Source: Pseudomonas sp. SCA2728.1_7
Lineage (GTDB): Bacteria; Pseudomonadota; Gammaproteobacteria; Pseudomonadales; Pseudomonadaceae
Assembly (NCBI RefSeq): GCF_018138145.1
Contig: NZ_CP073104.1
Location: 4,717,001-4,781,000, forward strand
Direction of reading: 5' to 3'
DNA length: 64,000 nt
The position numbers and the translations under genes are program-made. Below are positions 46,530 through 56,844 of this stretch, one piece after another (position 1 is the first letter of the stretch; each line of letters begins with the position of its first letter). The notes beneath the pieces are model-generated. The model did no database searches and was not told the origin of the DNA. It saw only the letters and a list, made by a program, of their open reading frames with translations.

Positions 46530-47269
46530 TTCAGGACGCTCCAGAATTCGTCCGATTGGCAAAGCATCAGGTTGCTAAGTATTTCCTCAAGTAACCTTTC
46601 AAGTCCGGCTGCGCTGATGGAGTCACGCCACTCGGCAGGAATGTCTGAGCATAGGTCACTAAACCGTCCAGCAGTGTCATGCATACGCTGACCGTATTCA
46701 ACTTTGTCGACCAGATCCAATTGCCATGCTCGATTCTCGGGACCAAATACATGGCTCTCAGCGAACTTTTTAGCGTCCAGTGGCCATTTGAATGCCTGAT
46801 TGTGATCGATCAGTTGTAGCTGGTTGTTGGTACTGCACATCAGCAGATTTGGACGCCCACCAAATGGTCCCAACTGGCGGTCACTGTTACCGACCCAGTA
46901 ATCAAAAACGAAGACGGCTTTTTGAAGGCTGCTCGGAACCTGTAGTGCTTGTGAATACAGCAGGTCAGCAGCATCGGCGACGTAGGCAAGGGCGTAGCTG
47001 TCCCCTGGTCCGAGATCACTGCGAGCTTCCGGGTTATAACGCAACAAGGCTGGATCGACATAGATACAGCCGTGCTCGGGGATCGGTAGGCCGAACTGAG
47101 CAGCCAAACGGGCGCAGAGTAGTTCGGCAATGCGTTCGGCGGGCGGTAGTTCCAAGCCTTTGACCACATAGTGCTTGTCATTGTTTGCACGACACAGGAA
47201 TGGGCGTGTGATCCCTCCTTCCAGTCGACGAATGATCTCCACCGCTTCTATGTAGTTACTGACGGCCAT
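46526..47269 (-). CDS. Miniature HipA-like kinase
   Basis: 247-residue kinase-fold protein, about half the length of E. coli HipA (440). Seen: probable ATP-binding Lys37 (KHYVVKGLELPPAERIAELL); the HipA catalytic pattern Asp113-x4-Asn118-x-Asp120-Arg121 (FDYWVGNSDRQLG); and a metal-binding Asp145 (LIDHNQAFKW). The N-terminal domain that HipA uses with HipB is missing, and no HipB-type repressor gene is adjacent. ATG at 47269 follows GGGAG at a 6-base spacing. It forms a coupled operon with the DUF3037 gene (4-base overlap). Base composition is more AT-rich than the flanking core genes. A role as toxin-like or defence kinase is possible but unproven. Confidence 0.82.
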   Translation of the reverse strand: MAVSNYIEAVEIIRRLEGGITRPFLCRANNDKHYVVKGLELPPAERIAELLCARLAAQFGLPIPEHGCIYVDPALLRYNPEARSDLGPGDSYALAYVADAADLLYSQALQVPSSLQKAVFVFDYWVGNSDRQLGPFGGRPNLLMCSTNNQLQLIDHNQAFKWPLDAKKFAESHVFGPENRAWQLDLVDKVEYGQRMHDTAGRFSDLCSDIPAEWRDSISAAGLERLLEEILSNLMLCQSDEFWSVLK

Positions 47270-47287
47270 TCATGGCTCCCTTATAAA

Positions 47288-47300
47288 TCTGCTTGGCAGA
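47288..47300. promoter_or_regulatory. Short palindrome before the HipA-like gene
   Basis: TCTGC-TTG-GCAGA, 5-base arms, 19 bases before the start codon of the HipA-like kinase. It could be an operator; the arms are short, so chance is not excluded. Confidence 0.35.
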
Positions 47301-47385
47301 CAATACTGGTCTACTTCTCGATGCACCATGCCTCGTAATCATTTCCAGGCTACATATCATTGGATATCAGGTTGTAGTGGCATCG

Positions 47386-47407
47386 GCGCCCCGATTCAAC
47401 GGGGCGC
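47386..47407. terminator. GC-rich hairpin after the DUF3077 gene
   Basis: GCGCCCCG-ATTCAA-CGGGGCGC, an 8-base perfect stem 18 bases after the DUF3077 stop. There is no T-run on the minus strand, so it may be a weak or Rho-assisted terminator. Confidence 0.6.
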
Positions 47408-47425
47408 GTGTCGAGGAAAGTAGCG

Positions 47426-47734
47426 CTAAACCTGCGTTTGATTCCGTGTCGTAAAGCTTTGATGGTTGATGACCTTCATCACATCATCAATCACCGCTTT
47501 GCTCATCGCCGCGAGGAAATAAGCGCCCCAGGCATGACGGTCGTTTTTTTTGTCGTAGGCGGCGTCTTCAGCGAAGGCTTTGACCAGAAACAGCAGGTCC
47601 GAAGCTTGAGACAGGGCATCGCCAATCGGGATGCCGGCGCTGACATGGAAGAGGGGTTGGTTGGAGCAGTAGATGAAGGGGGTGAGGCCGATTGTTTTCA
47701 GGTCAGAAGGGTGGGGTTTAGTTGATTCGGTCAT
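47426..47734 (-). CDS. DUF3077-like small protein
   Basis: 102-residue protein of a family common in pseudomonads and, as far as I know, without a function. The core PLFHVSAGIPIGDALSQASD, then LLFLVKAFAEDA and WGAYFLAAMSKAVIDDVM, fits DUF3077 (a DUF6124-type relative is also possible). Start at 47734 (MTESTKPHPSDLKTIGLTPF): AGGAG stands 7 bases before it, and 14 further codons of upstream frame overlap a hairpin and lack character. It is predicted helical and cytoplasmic. It is preceded by a long structured leader (see 47757-47843) and followed by a hairpin. Confidence 0.8.
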   Translation of the reverse strand: MTESTKPHPSDLKTIGLTPFIYCSNQPLFHVSAGIPIGDALSQASDLLFLVKAFAEDAAYDKKNDRHAWGAYFLAAMSKAVIDDVMKVINHQSFTTRNQTQV

Positions 47735-47756
47735 GGTCTTACTCCTGGTGTGAGGA

Positions 47757-47843
47757 GCTACCACTCTCGTTTCCAATCGAATGGGTGGCAGCTATGCGCA
47801 GGTTGGAAAACCGGAAACCAGGAACCGGCACGTCCGAAGACGT
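47757..47843 (-). promoter_or_regulatory. Structured 5' leader of the DUF3077 gene
   Basis: Two hairpins on the minus strand. The nearer is GCTGCCAC ... GTGGTAGC (47757-47792), 8 pairs with one G-U and an inner TCG/CGA stem, ending 8 bases before the AGGAG site. The farther is ACGTC-TTCG-GACGT (47830-47843), the extra-stable UUCG tetraloop. The 340 bases between the tRNA terminator and the gene contain no convincing reading frame, so a long non-coding leader or small RNA is likely. Confidence 0.5.
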
Positions 47844-48068
47844 CCCACGCACAGCCGCCATGACTCAAGTGCAAGCGCTGTTGCTGGTTACTGATTTCGA
47901 CGGGTTTCCAAGCCCGGCCGCTGATGAGCAGCGACGTATTGAGAGTATCCCGCCAAAGAAAAGACCAACAGGCGCCAAACTGCCTCAAACGATAGCTTCG
48001 GAAGTTGCCTACAGTCCTCGGGGAAGTCTTCCGAATATTGCACTCGCAAAGACCAAACCATCACCCAA

Positions 48069-48096
48069 GAAAAAGCCGCGCATTTAGCGCGGCTTT
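48069..48096 (-). terminator. Terminator of the tRNA gene
   Basis: On the minus strand GCCGCGC-TAAAT-GCGCGGC followed by TTTTT, 6 bases after the tRNA 3' end. Confidence 0.92.
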
Positions 48097-48101
48097 CAAT
48101 T

Positions 48102-48178
48102 TGGTGGGCCCACACGGACTTGAACCGTGGACCAAAGGATTATGAGTCCTCTGCTCTAACCAACTGAGCTATAGGCCC
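48102..48178 (-). tRNA. tRNA with CAU anticodon (Ile2 or elongator Met)
   Basis: 77 bases including an encoded CCA. Acceptor GGGCCTA/TGGGCCC, D-arm GCTC...GAGC, anticodon stem GAGGA/TCCTT with loop CTCATAA (anticodon CAT), variable loop TGGTC, and T-arm CACGG TTCAAGT CCGTG. The T-arm and variable loop resemble the lysidine-modified tRNA-Ile2 of E. coli more than elongator tRNA-Met, but older pseudomonad annotations call the gene in this place (next to rmcA) tRNA-Met. The identity cannot be settled from the gene alone. Confidence 0.93.
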
Positions 48179-48193
48179 TCAGTAGGTCGCGGA

Positions 48194-51100
48194 TTATAGC
48201 GACGGTTTCTCGGCTGTGCTATCCGAATAATCCGATACGGTTACACGAAGAAACGTTGCTGCGAATTCTTCCGGTGGCAGCGGCAGGCTGACGATGTAGC
48301 CCTGGATCTGTTCGCAGCCTTCGGCGGCGAGAAATTGTTGTTGCGCCTGGGTTTCCACACCTTCGGCGATGACCGTGAATTGCATGCTCCGGCCCAGCGC
48401 GATAATGGCCCGGACAATGGCCGCGTCATGGGGATCGTCGGGCAGTCCGCGAACGAATGACTGGTCGATCTTGAGGATATCCAGTGGCAGCCGTTTGAGG
48501 TAACTGAGCGAAGAATATCCGGTACCAAAATCATCGATCGCCAGTTGTACGCCGAGGTGTTTGAGCTGGTGCAACACGGCCAGCGCCTCTTCGGCCTGAC
48601 TCATGATGAAGTTCTCGGTAATTTCCAGTTGCAGTAAATCCGGCTGCAGGCCGTTGTCGTTGAGCAGTTGTTCGATGCGTCCGAGTAGATTTGGCTGACG
48701 CAGTTGCGCGCCGGCGAGGTTCACCGACAGTGGGCCGAGGCTGTCGTAGACCTGATTCCATTCGAACATCTGCCGGCACGCGGTCTCCAGCACCCAGTCA
48801 CCGATCTGCAGGATCATGCCGTTCTCTTCCGCGAGCGGAATGAAATGCTCAGGCGGCACGTCGCCGAAGGTCGGATGGCGCCAGCGGATCAGCGCTTCGG
48901 CACCGACCAGGCTGTGATCCTCCAGACTGATTTTCGGCTGGTAGTAGAGAAACAGTTCATCGCGCTCGATGGCCCGGCGCAGTTCGTGCTCCAGCGCGAT
49001 GCGCTCGCTGGCCTGGGCAGTGAGGTCGCGGGTGTAGCTCTCGACGCGGTTGCGGCCCTTGGCCTTGGAGCGGTACATGGCCGCGTCGGCGTTTTTCACC
49101 AAGGTGGCGACGTCACAACCGTCCCGTGGGTAGAGGCTGGTGCCAATACTGGCGCTGATGAAGAACTCATGTTCGCCGGCCTGAAACGGCGCACCGAAAC
49201 AATTGAGCAGTTTGGTGGCGATGTTGTCGGCGTCGCTGGCCTGTTGCAGGCCGGGCAGCAGGATGATGAATTCGTCACCACCCAGACGCGCCACGGTATC
49301 GATGTCGCGCAGTTGCTCTTTCAGGCGCACGGCGATGCCCTTGAGCAGCAGGTCGCCGACCGGGTGACCGAGGCTGTCGTTGATGTGTTTGAAACGGTCG
49401 AGATCGAGAAACAGCACGGCGCCTTGACCGCCGTTTTCCTGCTGACTGTTCAGTGCCATCAGCAAGCGGTTTTCGAACAGCGTGCGGTTCGGCAGGCCAG
49501 TGAGCGGGTCGTGGTGCGCCTGATAGTCGAGTTTGGCTTGCGCATGCTTGAGGCTGGAGATGTCGGCAAACACCGCGACAAAGTGGGTAATGAACTTGTC
49601 GCGATTGCGTACGGCACTGATGGTCAGCCAGCTCGGGTACAACTCGCCGTTCTTGCGCCGGTTGGAGATCTCGCCCTGCCAGTGACCTTCGTCGGTCAAC
49701 TGGTGCCACATTGCCGCGTAAAAGGCGCTGTCGTGCAGGCCGGAGGCTAGCAGGCGCGGCGTATGCCCGAGCGCTTCGCTTTCGCTGTAACCGGTAATCT
49801 CGGTGAAGGCGCGGTTGACCGCACTGATGTGCTGTTGGGTGTCGGTAATCAGCACGCCTTCGGCAGTACTTTCGAATACGGTGGCGGCCTGTTGCAGTTT
49901 TTCCTGCATCAGATGACGCTCGGTGATGTCGCGGGCGATGGTCAGCATGCAGTCTTCTTCACCGATCGGCAGCGGACGGCTGGAGACTTCACAGAGGCGA
50001 ATCTGCCCGTCACTGCGGCGGATATGGCAGGTGAAGTCACGAACGAAGCCGTCGCGATGCAACAGATCGAGCATCTGTTTGCGCTCGTTGAGGTTGACCC
50101 AGATCCCTAGATCCAGCGCCGAACGATCCACCGACATGGCGCTATTGAAACCGGTGATGCGGCTGAAACCCTCGTTGACCTCCAATAGCAGGCCATCGCT
50201 CTGGCGTGACAACAACAAACCATCCGGCGAGGCATGGAAGGCTTTGGCGAATTTCTCTTCGGAGGTTTGCAGCTGCTGCTGGGTTTCCTTGAGCTGGGTG
50301 ATGTCACGTACAACGACCACCAAGGCTGGCGTGGTGTCCAGATCGAACGGCTCGGCGGAAATCAGGCCAGTGAACAGTTGGCCGTTGTTGCGGCGAAAGG
50401 GCATCTCCAGGTTGCGAATGCTGCCCGCCTGCAAACGTTGCAGCAGCCCCGGACCGACGCCGGGAATGCCCCAGATATTCAGCTCGGTCGCCGTCTGCCC
50501 AAGGACTTCCTCGGCTTTCAGCCCGATCTGTTCTTCAAACGCTTCGTTGACCTCCAGCAGGCAACCGTCGGACAGCCGTGCAATCACCAGAATGTCCGGG
50601 CATTGCTGGAAGACCGAGGCGAACTTTTGCTCCGAGAGCTGCAACGCCTCTTCAGTGCGCTTGATTTCGCTGATGTCGATCATCAGGCCGCGCATTACCG
50701 GCTCATGACCATGTTCGATCAGGCTGACGATGTCGCGCACCCACAAGCAGCGACCATCGGCGGTGATCACTCGATAGTCGACGATGTGATCACGGCCTTC
50801 GCGCAGGGCTTCCTTGCAGTAGCTTTGCGTACGGGTCAAATCTGCCGGGTGAATGATGTTGTGCCAGAAGCCGGGGATCAGCCAATGGGATTGTGGGTAG
50901 CCGAGCAGGTCTTCGGCGTGGGGCGAGACATAGCTGTAGGTGAAGTCGCTTATCCGCGCTTCCCAGGCGATGGCCGACAGGCTCTCGACCAGGCCGCGAT
51001 AGTGATATTCGCTGCTGCGCAGTTCCTGTTCGAGGTCGATGCGTCGGGCGATTTCCGAACTCAGGCGGCGGTTGATGCGGATTACCACGGCAAGAATCGT

Positions 51101-51940
51101 CACCAACAGCAACAGCCCCGGCAAACCGTAGATCAACAGATCCGACCAGAATGTCCGATGATCAAGGACGTTGCCGACCCAGTGCTCCTGAATGCTGCTG
51201 ATTTCATCAGGGCTCATGTCCGCGAGCACTTTGTCGAGAATTCCCACCAGTACTTTGTTGTCGCGGGGCACGGCCATTGCCAGTTGGTAGCGATAGGGGG
51301 TTTCGCCGCTGACGTACAGGCCGTCGAGCTTGAGCTGGCGCAGGCTCCAGACACTCGAAGCGAGGTCGCCGACCACAGCGTCCACTTCGTCGGTCGCCAA
51401 CGCCTGCAGCGCCGAACTGACATTGGGCATGGCGACCAGATTCAGATCGGGGTGGTGGGTGCGCAGCAGTTCGTGGGGCGCATAGTTTTCCACCACGGCG
51501 ATTTTCAAACCGTACAGGTCGTCGAGTTTGCGCGGTTGCGCGCCGCCGATGTGCGCGAGGATCACGATCGGGAAATCAAGATAGGGGCGAGTGAACGACA
51601 GGTAGGTCTGGCGTTCAGGGGTGGACATGATGCCGGGCAGAAGGTCGATCTTGCCCGATTTGACCTGTTCCAGTACCACCGTCCAGCTCACGGGCTCGAT
51701 CGGCGTCAACTTGATCGCCAGGCGTTGGCGAATCACGTCGATATAGTCCGCCGCCAGGCCCTGGTAGCGGTTCTGATCGTCGCGAAATTCAAAGGGCGGC
51801 CACGACGCATCGACACCCAGGCGCAAGTCCGGGTGAGCCGCCAGCCAGCTACGTTCTTCATCGGTCAGAGTCAGCGCGTCAGCCGTTGCGGTCCAGATCA
51901 TCAGTGACAGCAAAAAAAGCACGGACGCCAATCTGGGCAT
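48194..51940 (-). CDS. rmcA: RmcA-like c-di-GMP phosphodiesterase (SBP-PAS4-GGDEF-EAL)
   Basis: Inner-membrane c-di-GMP enzyme of 1248 residues. Order: signal peptide (1-21), periplasmic solute-binding domain (about 25-265, LRLGVDASWPPFEFRDDQNR), one membrane helix (DLLIYGLPGLLLLVTILAVV), four PAS domains (about 310-800), GGDEF (LGGDEFIILLPG, intact) and EAL (GAEALIRWRHPTF; DDFGTGYSSLSYLKRLPLDI, intact). In P. aeruginosa the orthologue by position (PA0575) degrades c-di-GMP in response to phenazine redox state. Here the ligand of the binding domain may differ. Start at 51940 (MPRLASVLFLLSLM), which gives a clean signal peptide; a 32-codon extension is ignored. It lies between the tRNA and rpoD. 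Confidence 0.93.
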   Translation of the reverse strand: MPRLASVLFLLSLMIWTATADALTLTDEERSWLAAHPDLRLGVDASWPPFEFRDDQNRYQGLAADYIDVIRQRLAIKLTPIEPVSWTVVLEQVKSGKIDLLPGIMSTPERQTYLSFTRPYLDFPIVILAHIGGAQPRKLDDLYGLKIAVVENYAPHELLRTHHPDLNLVAMPNVSSALQALATDEVDAVVGDLASSVWSLRQLKLDGLYVSGETPYRYQLAMAVPRDNKVLVGILDKVLADMSPDEISSIQEHWVGNVLDHRTFWSDLLIYGLPGLLLLVTILAVVIRINRRLSSEIARRIDLEQELRSSEYHYRGLVESLSAIAWEARISDFTYSYVSPHAEDLLGYPQSHWLIPGFWHNIIHPADLTRTQSYCKEALREGRDHIVDYRVITADGRCLWVRDIVSLIEHGHEPVMRGLMIDISEIKRTEEALQLSEQKFASVFQQCPDILVIARLSDGCLLEVNEAFEEQIGLKAEEVLGQTATELNIWGIPGVGPGLLQRLQAGSIRNLEMPFRRNNGQLFTGLISAEPFDLDTTPALVVVVRDITQLKETQQQLQTSEEKFAKAFHASPDGLLLSRQSDGLLLEVNEGFSRITGFNSAMSVDRSALDLGIWVNLNERKQMLDLLHRDGFVRDFTCHIRRSDGQIRLCEVSSRPLPIGEEDCMLTIARDITERHLMQEKLQQAATVFESTAEGVLITDTQQHISAVNRAFTEITGYSESEALGHTPRLLASGLHDSAFYAAMWHQLTDEGHWQGEISNRRKNGELYPSWLTISAVRNRDKFITHFVAVFADISSLKHAQAKLDYQAHHDPLTGLPNRTLFENRLLMALNSQQENGGQGAVLFLDLDRFKHINDSLGHPVGDLLLKGIAVRLKEQLRDIDTVARLGGDEFIILLPGLQQASDADNIATKLLNCFGAPFQAGEHEFFISASIGTSLYPRDGCDVATLVKNADAAMYRSKAKGRNRVESYTRDLTAQASERIALEHELRRAIERDELFLYYQPKISLEDHSLVGAEALIRWRHPTFGDVPPEHFIPLAEENGMILQIGDWVLETACRQMFEWNQVYDSLGPLSVNLAGAQLRQPNLLGRIEQLLNDNGLQPDLLQLEITENFIMSQAEEALAVLHQLKHLGVQLAIDDFGTGYSSLSYLKRLPLDILKIDQSFVRGLPDDPHDAAIVRAIIALGRSMQFTVIAEGVETQAQQQFLAAEGCEQIQGYIVSLPLPPEEFAATFLRVTVSDYSDSTAEKPSL

Positions 51941-52036
51941 AACGCTCTCGTTATGGCTCGGGGATGATTGTTTCGAGTGTAGACGGGGTATGCGGGGGAG
52001 GGGCGTTGCGAAGGATTTAATCTGCCATATAAACAA

Positions 52037-52060
52037 AACCCCCGGCCTGGGCCGGGGGTT
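52037..52060 (-). terminator. Terminator of rpoD
   Basis: AACCCCCGGC / GCCGGGGGTT with a 4-base loop, then TTTTGTTT on the minus strand, just after the rpoD stop codon. Confidence 0.93.
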
Positions 52061-52066
52061 CTGGTA

Positions 52067-53911
<1,845 letters not shown>

Positions 53912-53978
53912 AACACCCTATCCACTGAAGGTCTTGGCGGGCAAAAAACAAGCCGAGGATTATACCTGAGCTATGACC

Positions 53979-55943
53979 TCACGCGCCAGTTGAGGTCGGG
54001 TTTGATGCGGAAACATTGCGACTTAATAGGTCGCGCAGTTGATTTTTCTCTTCGATACTCAGTTCGCTTTGACGCGCTTTCCTGAGCAACTGTTCCAGAT
54101 TTCGCTCGCGTTGGCGGGCTGACAAGCTAGTAATGGTGTCGAAAAACTGTTGTTCAAGGTTATCTCCGTCAATCAGCCACTCCTTTTCTGCCAGCGCCTT
54201 GAGCAAACGACCCTGTTCAGTGCCGTGCCATCGCGCGATCAACTGAAATGAGTTTAGCTTGGGATTCTTCTGTACGGCTTCGAGCAGCGCCACAAGTAAC
54301 TGGGCGTTGGTCTGATTCTCGTCCGCAATGTGCCCGGCATCTTCGACGCGCTCGGCCAGTTGCGGGTGGTGGAGCAGGGTGCGCAGGGCAGTCAGGGTAG
54401 GCGATTCGACACCGATCGGCGTGCGCGGGCGCTGTTGTTCGCGATCACCGCCACGTTTGCCATTCTTGTCCCAGGGTTTCTTGTCCCATTTTTTGCCGCC
54501 AGCGCCGGGTTTCTTTGGCGTCCACTCCTGCTGCGGCACATACATGTCCTGTGCCTGCGGCTGATGGTAGTCGCTGTAGTCCGGCATCGCGTCGTAATCG
54601 ATGCCCGGATCGTAGGCGGGCGGTGCTTCCTGCGGCGCACTTTGTGCAAGCTGGCTGACGGTTTCACTGCTCAGACCAGTAATTTCGGTCAGGCGTTGAC
54701 GCATCAGAATCCGCAGGTTGGCGCCCGGCACCTTGTCGATCAGTGGCGCAGCGAGGGTGGCCATGTGCGCCTTGCCTTCGAGCGAGCGCGGATCGGCTTC
54801 TTCGGTCAGTTGCTGGAAGAAATAGTCCGCCAGCGGCTGAGCGTGCTGATTGATTCGTGCCTTGAAGGCGTCAGTGCCTTCAGCGCGTACCAGGGTGTCC
54901 GGGTCTTCACCTTCGGGTAGAAACAGGAAGCGTGCACGACGCCCGTCCTGCAGGCTTGAAAGCGTTGCTTCAAGGGCACGCCACGCAGCATTGCGACCAG
55001 CCTGGTCGCCGTCGAAGCAGAACAAAACGTTCGGTACCACGCGGAACAGACGTTTCAAATGTTCTTCGCTGGTCGCTGTACCCAGCGTCGCGACGGCATT
55101 CTTCAGGCCTTGTTGGGCTAGGGCGATGACGTCCATGTAACCCTCAACGACAATGATTTCGTCGAGGTTGCGGTTGTTCTTGCGTGCTTCATAAAGGCCG
55201 TAGAGTTCCTGGCCTTTATGGAATACCGGGGTTTCCGGTGAGTTCAGGTACTTGGGCTTGTCGTCGCCGAGTACGCGGCCGCCGAAGGCGATGATGCGCC
55301 CACGGGTGTCGCGGATCGGGAACATCACGCGATCGCGGAAGCGGTCATAGCGTTTGCCGGTTTCGGCGTTCTCGATCAGCAGGCCGGCGTCGATCATGGC
55401 CTTCTGCTGCAGCGTGTCGCTGCTCAAGTGTTTGAACAGGTTGTCCCAGCCGGGTGGCGCGAAGCCGAGCCCGAAATCCCGGGCGATCTCGCCAGTCAGG
55501 CCGCGGCCCTTGAGGTAATCCACTGCAGCTTTGCGCGATGGATGACTCTTGAGCGCCTGCCGGTAAAAGTCGGCAGCAGCGGTGAGTAGCGGATACAGCG
55601 GCGAATCGGTCGGTTGGCGCGGCTTGTGCGGTCGGCCGCTTTCTTCGCGAGGGATTTCCATACCGGCAGCTTTCGCCAGATCCTCGACGGCCTGGGGGAA
55701 ATCCAGGTTGTCGTGATCCATGAGAAAGCCGAGGGCATTGCCGCCGGCGCCGCAGCCGAAGCAGTAATAAAACTGCTTGTCGGGGCTGACGCTGAAAGAC
55801 GGGGTTTTCTCTTTGTGAAACGGGCAACAGGCGGTGTAGTTCTTGCCGGCCTTCTTCAATTGCACGCGCGAACTGACCACATCGACGATGTCGGTGCGGT
55901 TCAGCAGGTCGTCAATGAAGCTCTGGGGAATCAGCCCGGCCAT
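53979..55943 (-). CDS. dnaG: DNA primase
   Basis: Makes the RNA primers for DNA replication; 654 residues. Zinc-binding domain CHC2: Cys40, His43, Cys61 and Cys64 (CCPFHKEKTPSFSVSPDKQ; YYCFGCGAGGNALGF). The catalytic TOPRIM core has EIIVVEGYMDVIALAQQGL and LFCFDGDQAGRNAAWRAL. The C-terminal third is the helicase-binding domain, reached through a low-complexity linker rich in Pro, Gln, Lys and Gly (about residues 455-510). It lies between rpsU and rpoD. The 486-base gap to rpsU is unusually long. Confidence 0.98.
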   Translation of the reverse strand: MAGLIPQSFIDDLLNRTDIVDVVSSRVQLKKAGKNYTACCPFHKEKTPSFSVSPDKQFYYCFGCGAGGNALGFLMDHDNLDFPQAVEDLAKAAGMEIPREESGRPHKPRQPTDSPLYPLLTAAADFYRQALKSHPSRKAAVDYLKGRGLTGEIARDFGLGFAPPGWDNLFKHLSSDTLQQKAMIDAGLLIENAETGKRYDRFRDRVMFPIRDTRGRIIAFGGRVLGDDKPKYLNSPETPVFHKGQELYGLYEARKNNRNLDEIIVVEGYMDVIALAQQGLKNAVATLGTATSEEHLKRLFRVVPNVLFCFDGDQAGRNAAWRALEATLSSLQDGRRARFLFLPEGEDPDTLVRAEGTDAFKARINQHAQPLADYFFQQLTEEADPRSLEGKAHMATLAAPLIDKVPGANLRILMRQRLTEITGLSSETVSQLAQSAPQEAPPAYDPGIDYDAMPDYSDYHQPQAQDMYVPQQEWTPKKPGAGGKKWDKKPWDKNGKRGGDREQQRPRTPIGVESPTLTALRTLLHHPQLAERVEDAGHIADENQTNAQLLVALLEAVQKNPKLNSFQLIARWHGTEQGRLLKALAEKEWLIDGDNLEQQFFDTITSLSARQRERNLEQLLRKARQSELSIEEKNQLRDLLSRNVSASNPTSTGA

Positions 55944-56429
55944 GGCGTACTCGTCGTCTGCGCTGTAATAAGTCCGATGCGTAAGGCTGGCGGACGCGGG
56001 TCATTGTTTGAAGCGCGCAAAATATGCGGCTCGACCGGTGTCGTCTGCGTAATCGCTGTCGGGAAGTGTATCTGCCGAAAATCCCCTGACGTTAGTACTC
56101 ATCAGTCTTCGACTATTTGAAAGTGTTGCGCTGAATCCGCTGACGGCCGGTTAAGGACCTCGGATAGCTCAATAAAGCGGGCACGCATGCAGGTGCCTTG
56201 GGCTGATCGTCGTAAGAGGAATCAGTGGGTGTGCTCGTCAGTAGCCTTGAAAGGCTCGTCAGAAAAGACGTGCACCGCTGGCAAAAGAGCCAGGTCTGAC
56301 GTGTAAAGCAGATTCGTCTTGGTCGCGTCTGCGGCTTCGACGTTGAAGCATCAAGCGTTTTACGCAAATGCCATTAGCCCGGCTGAGAGCCGGGCTTAGG
56401 CAAAGAAGCTTGCAACGAACGTCTGTGTA
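55944..56429. other. 486-base gap between rpsU and dnaG without yqeY
   Basis: In P. aeruginosa a GatB/YqeY-domain gene (PA0578) lies here. No reading frame in this gap has YqeY character. The best minus-strand frame (56113-56367) is rich in Ser, Arg and Thr and resembles no known protein. Contents: a hairpin at 56376-56396 after rpsU and otherwise no feature I can support. Confidence 0.6.
56376..56396 (-). terminator. Hairpin after rpsU (possible attenuator)
   Basis: AGCCCGGCT-CTC-AGCCGGGCT, a perfect 9-base stem, 34 bases after the rpsU stop codon. On the minus strand only TAATGG follows, not a T-run. It fits a partial terminator that lets some transcripts run on to dnaG and rpoD. Confidence 0.6.
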
Positions 56430-56645
56430 TTAGTACAGACGAACGGCGCGGCGCTGTTCGCGCTGAACTTTCTTGGCGTGACGCTTAACAGCGGCTGCTG
56501 CTTTGCGCTTACGCTCAGAAGTTGGCTTCTCGTAAAATTCGCGGCTACGAACTTCAGCCAGTACACCGGCTTTTTCGCAGGAGCGCTTGAAACGACGCAG
56601 AGCTACGTCGAAGGGTTCGTTCTCTTTAACTTTGACGGCTGGCAT
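56430..56645 (-). CDS. rpsU: Ribosomal protein S21
   Basis: Small-subunit protein bS21, 71 residues, involved in translation initiation. Standard sequence: [20 protein letters not shown], then [20 protein letters not shown] and a basic C-terminal tail ([14 protein letters not shown]). It is the first gene of the macromolecular synthesis operon, divergent from tsaD with a 199-base gap. Confidence 0.98.
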
Positions 56646-56844
56646 CCAGAGCTACCTTCATTCATTACCGGGGTCAACATCCTCGCGGCAAAAGAGCACT
56701 TGAAGACGTCGGTTTTTAAGGGTTGCGGATGTTAACCCCTCATCGCTCGGAATGCAAAGCCTCTGATCGAAAACCGCTGGTCGGGGCATCACGCGGCGAC
56801 TATTATGCGCGCCTTCGAATTCAGCCTAAACAAGGCGCAAACCC

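Noticed and set aside
47758..47988. - strand frame of 76 codons upstream of the DUF3077 gene
   Set aside because: Trp/Cys-rich with no family resemblance, and it overlaps both hairpins; kept only as a remote possibility for a leader peptide.
47722..48087. + strand frame of 121 codons beside the DUF3077 gene
   Set aside because: Low-complexity, starts inside the DUF3077 gene's 5' end, no ribosome site; the region is better explained as a structured leader on the other strand.
45600..48120. Attachment-site repeat of the tRNA 3' end at the far end of the island
   Set aside because: No copy of TGGTGGGCCCAC or similar was seen near 45600-45720, and there is no integrase.
56113..56367. 84-codon frame between rpsU and dnaG
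   Set aside because: Ser/Thr/Arg-rich translation without recognisable family and not YqeY; no ribosome site seen.
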